A DNA stretch of 64,000 bases, from positions 1 through 64,000 of the forward strand of contig CANQXB010000001.1 in NCBI GenBank assembly GCA_947627805.1, read 5' to 3'. Both the position numbers and the translations under genes were made by a program. Below are positions 61,711-64,000 of the stretch, piece by piece (the stretch's first letter is position 1; each line of letters opens with the position of its first letter). Below the pieces are notes generated by a model, which searched no databases, was not told the DNA's origin, and was given only the letters and a program-made list of their open reading frames with translations. This DNA comes from an uncultured Bacilli bacterium. Lineage in GTDB: Bacteria > Bacillota_I > Bacilli_A > RF39 > UBA660.

Positions 61711-64000
61711 AAATTTCAGCCTTTTCCGCATTTTCTTGTATAAACTTTTTGCGGGAAGTGCTATCACTTCCAAGCAGTGTATCAAATAATAATCCTGCCG
61801 CACCTAAATCTTCAACAGTGATCTGTTTGATAATGCGATTATTTGGATCAATCAGACATTCAGCTGTTTCTTCTGCGCTTAATTCCCCAAGCCCCTTTAA
61901 GCGGCTGACTTGGTATTTGTCAATAGAGCGACTCTTTTTAAATTTTTGAAGAGCTGCATCATCTTTAAGATAAAGAATTTCTTTATTATTCTTCAAACGA
62001 AACAAAGGCGGTACGCCCGCGTAAATAAATCCATCTTGGAACATGTCCGGCAAGAAGTTCCAAAAAAACGCGTAGACCAGATTTTTGATATGCGCTCCAT
62101 CAACATCCAGTGATTCTTATGTTTCCATAAGCCCTGACTATATCTTAATGTTATTACTAACACGATACCCATTTCAAACTACGTACCAATAGTAGTCTTA
62201 CTCTCCCGATCCGGAGATAGTCGATACAGGTTTTATCTTACCAGATATTTCCCACGGTATTACCATATGTTTTATACACTTAGGCTCCACCGTTAGCTTG
62301 CTTACACAAACCCTGCTGGTAAACAGAAAAGGTATAACACAGCCAATATTACTTAGCATCGGACATAATTATAACTTTGCCATAGCGAACTTTATTTTTA
62401 TCATACGCCAGCTTTTTGTCTCCTTTAGCTGGCTGGAAACCAAGAGCTTTAATTAAGTCCATAATTTCTGCGTTTGCCATTGCTTTATCCAATGTAGCTT
62501 TTTGAGTGTTTAGCACTTTGCCTTTGACACCTAAGACAGCTTGAAACTCTTTGTCACGTACCGCTTTCAGGTTACCTGACGCAGAATCCGTATTATCCTA
62601 TATTTCTATAGGGACTGACTATTTCTTCGCTCTGATTTGTCAAATCTTCAACGCGTCCTCTATTTCGAATTACGTATCAATAGTAATCCTACTCCCTCAC
62701 AACAAGGGATAGTCGATACAGCTTATTTTATATCTTTATAAGTTTTTCTAAGCGCAATATTATAAATCGTGCTATAGACTTGAGTTAAATTAAGTTGTTT
62801 TTGAATTTGTTTTACTGATATTCCTTGGTCGTATAAATCTCTAATTTTTCTTACTTCATCAGGACTAAATTGTCTTTTGTTATTAGCAGCAACCTCATAA
62901 GGATTAGCTTTAGCTCTAGTAGCATGCCATTTTCTATTCTCTTCAGTATAATATTCTGGATATACTTCTTTCCAAGTATCAAACCACCAAACTTTTTGTA
63001 ATCCTCTTTTAGAAATTTTAGTTTTATACTGCTCATATACGACTTTAAAAGGAATATGGTCATTATAACATTCTCTAATATACTTAACATCATCCAAAGT
63101 CAATAATGCGCGACCATTATTTTCTCCTTTTTGGCCTGGCTTTCCTTTGCTATCTGAACCACCAGGAGTTGCATTATAGCCATTGTAATAAGAATCATAT
63201 TGATTAATGTATAATTTTTCAAGACTATCTAAAAATTCTTGAGTATATTCATCTTGTGAAATCTCTACTAAAACTTGGAAATCGAAGTTATCCCATCCAT
63301 ATTTTCTTATTGCTTGATGAAATTGACTATTATAATCTTGAGCTTGATTATTATATGCAGCATTTTTATGTTGAGACACTCTTCTTTGTATATTAATGCT
63401 TTGACCTACATAAACTTTTTGATTAATTTTATTAGTAAATTTATAAATTCCTATCATACACTACCTCCTTCATCGTTTATATATGAAAGTGATAATGTAC
63501 AAATAACTCAATTTTACCCAAAGATATAAAACCTTGCCACGAGATTATCTTCGCCTAAACATATTTTGACGTATATGTGTAACGGTCAGACTTCCTCGTT
63601 AGCCTCATAAAGAGACCCCTGCGATAAACAGGAAAAAAGGATAAGGGCAATTCCATTTACCCTCTGTGATGATGAGCTCACATTTAGAACGATCAGTGCT
63701 ATAGCAGTCAGATAATTTAGACGGCAAATTAATATTTTTTTGTTTTATAACACCAGTTGTTGATGTTTTCTTCCGCACATTCTCTCGTGCTCTTTTCGCT
63801 GCTTCCGCAGCTTTCCGCGCTAATAATGCTTTATCAATAATCGCACGCCCATCCGCGGGATTATTATCTAACCAAAGTTCTAAATTCTTTCCAATAGCCT
63901 CATTAAGGAAAGAAACAAATTCATTGCTAACAATGCGGGACTTCACTTGTGCATCGTAAGCAATGCCAGGTGATACAAGATTAAAGATAAATACTAATCC
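61703..64000 (-). CDS. gyrB: Type IIA topoisomerase subunit B (GyrB-like), split by two group I introns; 5' end outside window
   Basis: Exons (- strand): 64000-63659 (open to the window edge), 62588-62355, 62107-61703; 342 + 234 + 405 nt, all in frame. The visible 326 residues cover the end of the transducer domain (VSPGIAYDAQVKSR) and the TOPRIM domain. Joining the exons restores ELIITEG|DSASGN and IIMSDA|DVDGAHIKNL, the two metal-binding TOPRIM motifs, then RLKGLGELSAEE near the C-terminus. It supplies the ATPase and part of the cleavage centre to GyrA. The N-terminal ATPase domain must lie beyond the right edge. Confidence 0.92.
62108..62354 (-). mobile_element. Group I intron (gyrB, second), no ORF, 247 nt
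   Basis: The 5' exon ends in GCT (U) at 62355, and the intron ends in G at 62108. R element CTGTATCGACTATC (62229-62216) and S element TTAAGATATAGTCAG (62148-62134); P7 strands GACTAT and ATAGTC pair. A small CTCC...GGAG hairpin after R fits P7.1 of subgroup IA. It interrupts the DxD motif of the TOPRIM domain (SDA|DVDG). Confidence 0.9.
62589..63658 (-). mobile_element. Group I intron (gyrB, first) with GIY-YIG gene, 1070 nt
   Basis: The 5' exon ends in GGT (U) at 63659, and the intron ends in G at 62589. R element at 62721-62708 (same CTGTATCGACTATC as the second gyrB intron) and S element AAGAAATAGTCAG (62627-62615) give P7 GACTAT/ATAGTC. The endonuclease gene lies 5' of R. It interrupts the EGDSA motif of TOPRIM. 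It is clearly related to the smaller second intron. Confidence 0.88.
62723..63457 (-). CDS. GIY-YIG homing endonuclease in gyrB intron, 244 aa
   Basis: The ATG at 63457 follows GAAGGAGGTAG. The nuclease domain has GIYKFTN (3-9) and KVYVGQS (14-20), an Arg-rich helix (RRVSQH) and a Glu in SLEKLYINQYD. The C-terminal DNA-binding part has two NUMOD/helix-turn-helix-like modules (LTLDDVKYIREC... and FSPDEVRKIRDLY...). Its stop lies 1 bp before the intron R element, so gene and ribozyme are tightly fused. It should cut intron-less gyrB near the EGDSA codons. Confidence 0.9.
   Translation of the reverse strand: MIGIYKFTNKINQKVYVGQSINIQRRVSQHKNAAYNNQAQDYNSQFHQAIRKYGWDNFDFQVLVEISQDEYTQEFLDSLEKLYINQYDSYYNGYNATPGGSDSKGKPGQKGENNGRALLTLDDVKYIRECYNDHIPFKVVYEQYKTKISKRGLQKVWWFDTWKEVYPEYYTEENRKWHATRAKANPYEVAANNKRQFSPDEVRKIRDLYDQGISVKQIQKQLNLTQVYSTIYNIALRKTYKDIK

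Noticed and set aside
1..64000. tRNA genes, CRISPR arrays, insertion sequences, integrase or attachment sites
   Set aside because: I looked in all intergenic gaps (all shorter than 300 bp outside the introns) and saw no cloverleaf, spacer array, transposase or integrase. Absence here does not speak for the rest of the genome.

Overview
The window is a contiguous piece of a large, AT-rich (about one third G+C by eye) tailed bacteriophage genome. An anaerobic Bacillota host fits best. The signs are a class III (oxygen-sensitive) ribonucleotide reductase with its activase, a Hol44-type holin, two Gram-positive-type peptidoglycan hydrolases (a Zoocin A-like cell-wall-targeting C-terminus; an amidase with CW_7 and SH3 domains), and consensus TTGACA-17-TATAAT promoters with AGGAGG ribosome sites.

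Layout. Positions 1-34478 (+ strand) are the late region. It runs from virion proteins through a 2946-residue tape measure and a series of very large tail, baseplate and fibre proteins to a lysis cassette. A bidirectional terminator at 34490-34523 separates it from the convergent - strand half (34580-64000), which holds early/middle genes for replication, recombination and nucleotide metabolism. Read in the direction of transcription, these are gyrB (runs off the right edge), gyrA, DNA ligase, a winged-helix protein, a membrane GIY-YIG protein, a ThyX-like protein, a candidate ssDNA-binding protein, a Sak4-like RecA/AAA ATPase, a helicase-loader candidate, DnaB, primase, RecJ, an adenine methyltransferase, DNA polymerase III alpha, guanylate kinase, NrdD, NrdG, dUTPase and a RuvC-like resolvase. 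Four strong sigma-70-type promoters were found in this half. A fifth lies in the late region.

The - strand half is full of mobile introns and homing nucleases. gyrB carries two group I introns, placed exactly at the two TOPRIM active-site motifs; one encodes a GIY-YIG endonuclease. The Sak4-like gene carries two more, one inside the Walker A motif, each encoding a LAGLIDADG endonuclease. All four have a U at the 5' exon end, a terminal G in the intron, and R/S elements whose P7 strands pair; removing them restores the reading frames exactly. A free-standing zinc-ribbon/Vsr-like endonuclease sits between nrdD and nrdG.

The most unusual signal is that dnaE and nrdG are each broken at their active-site motif by a 7-nt insertion with the same consensus (TCTTARCTCWAWT). 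In both, a UCU codon is followed at once by a stop codon, one C, and then a synonymous Ser codon. Skipping 7 nt restores the HxH PHP motif of DnaE and the CX3CX2C radical-SAM motif of NrdG. This has the layout of T4 gene 60 translational bypassing in miniature, and I propose it as a candidate undescribed recoding system.
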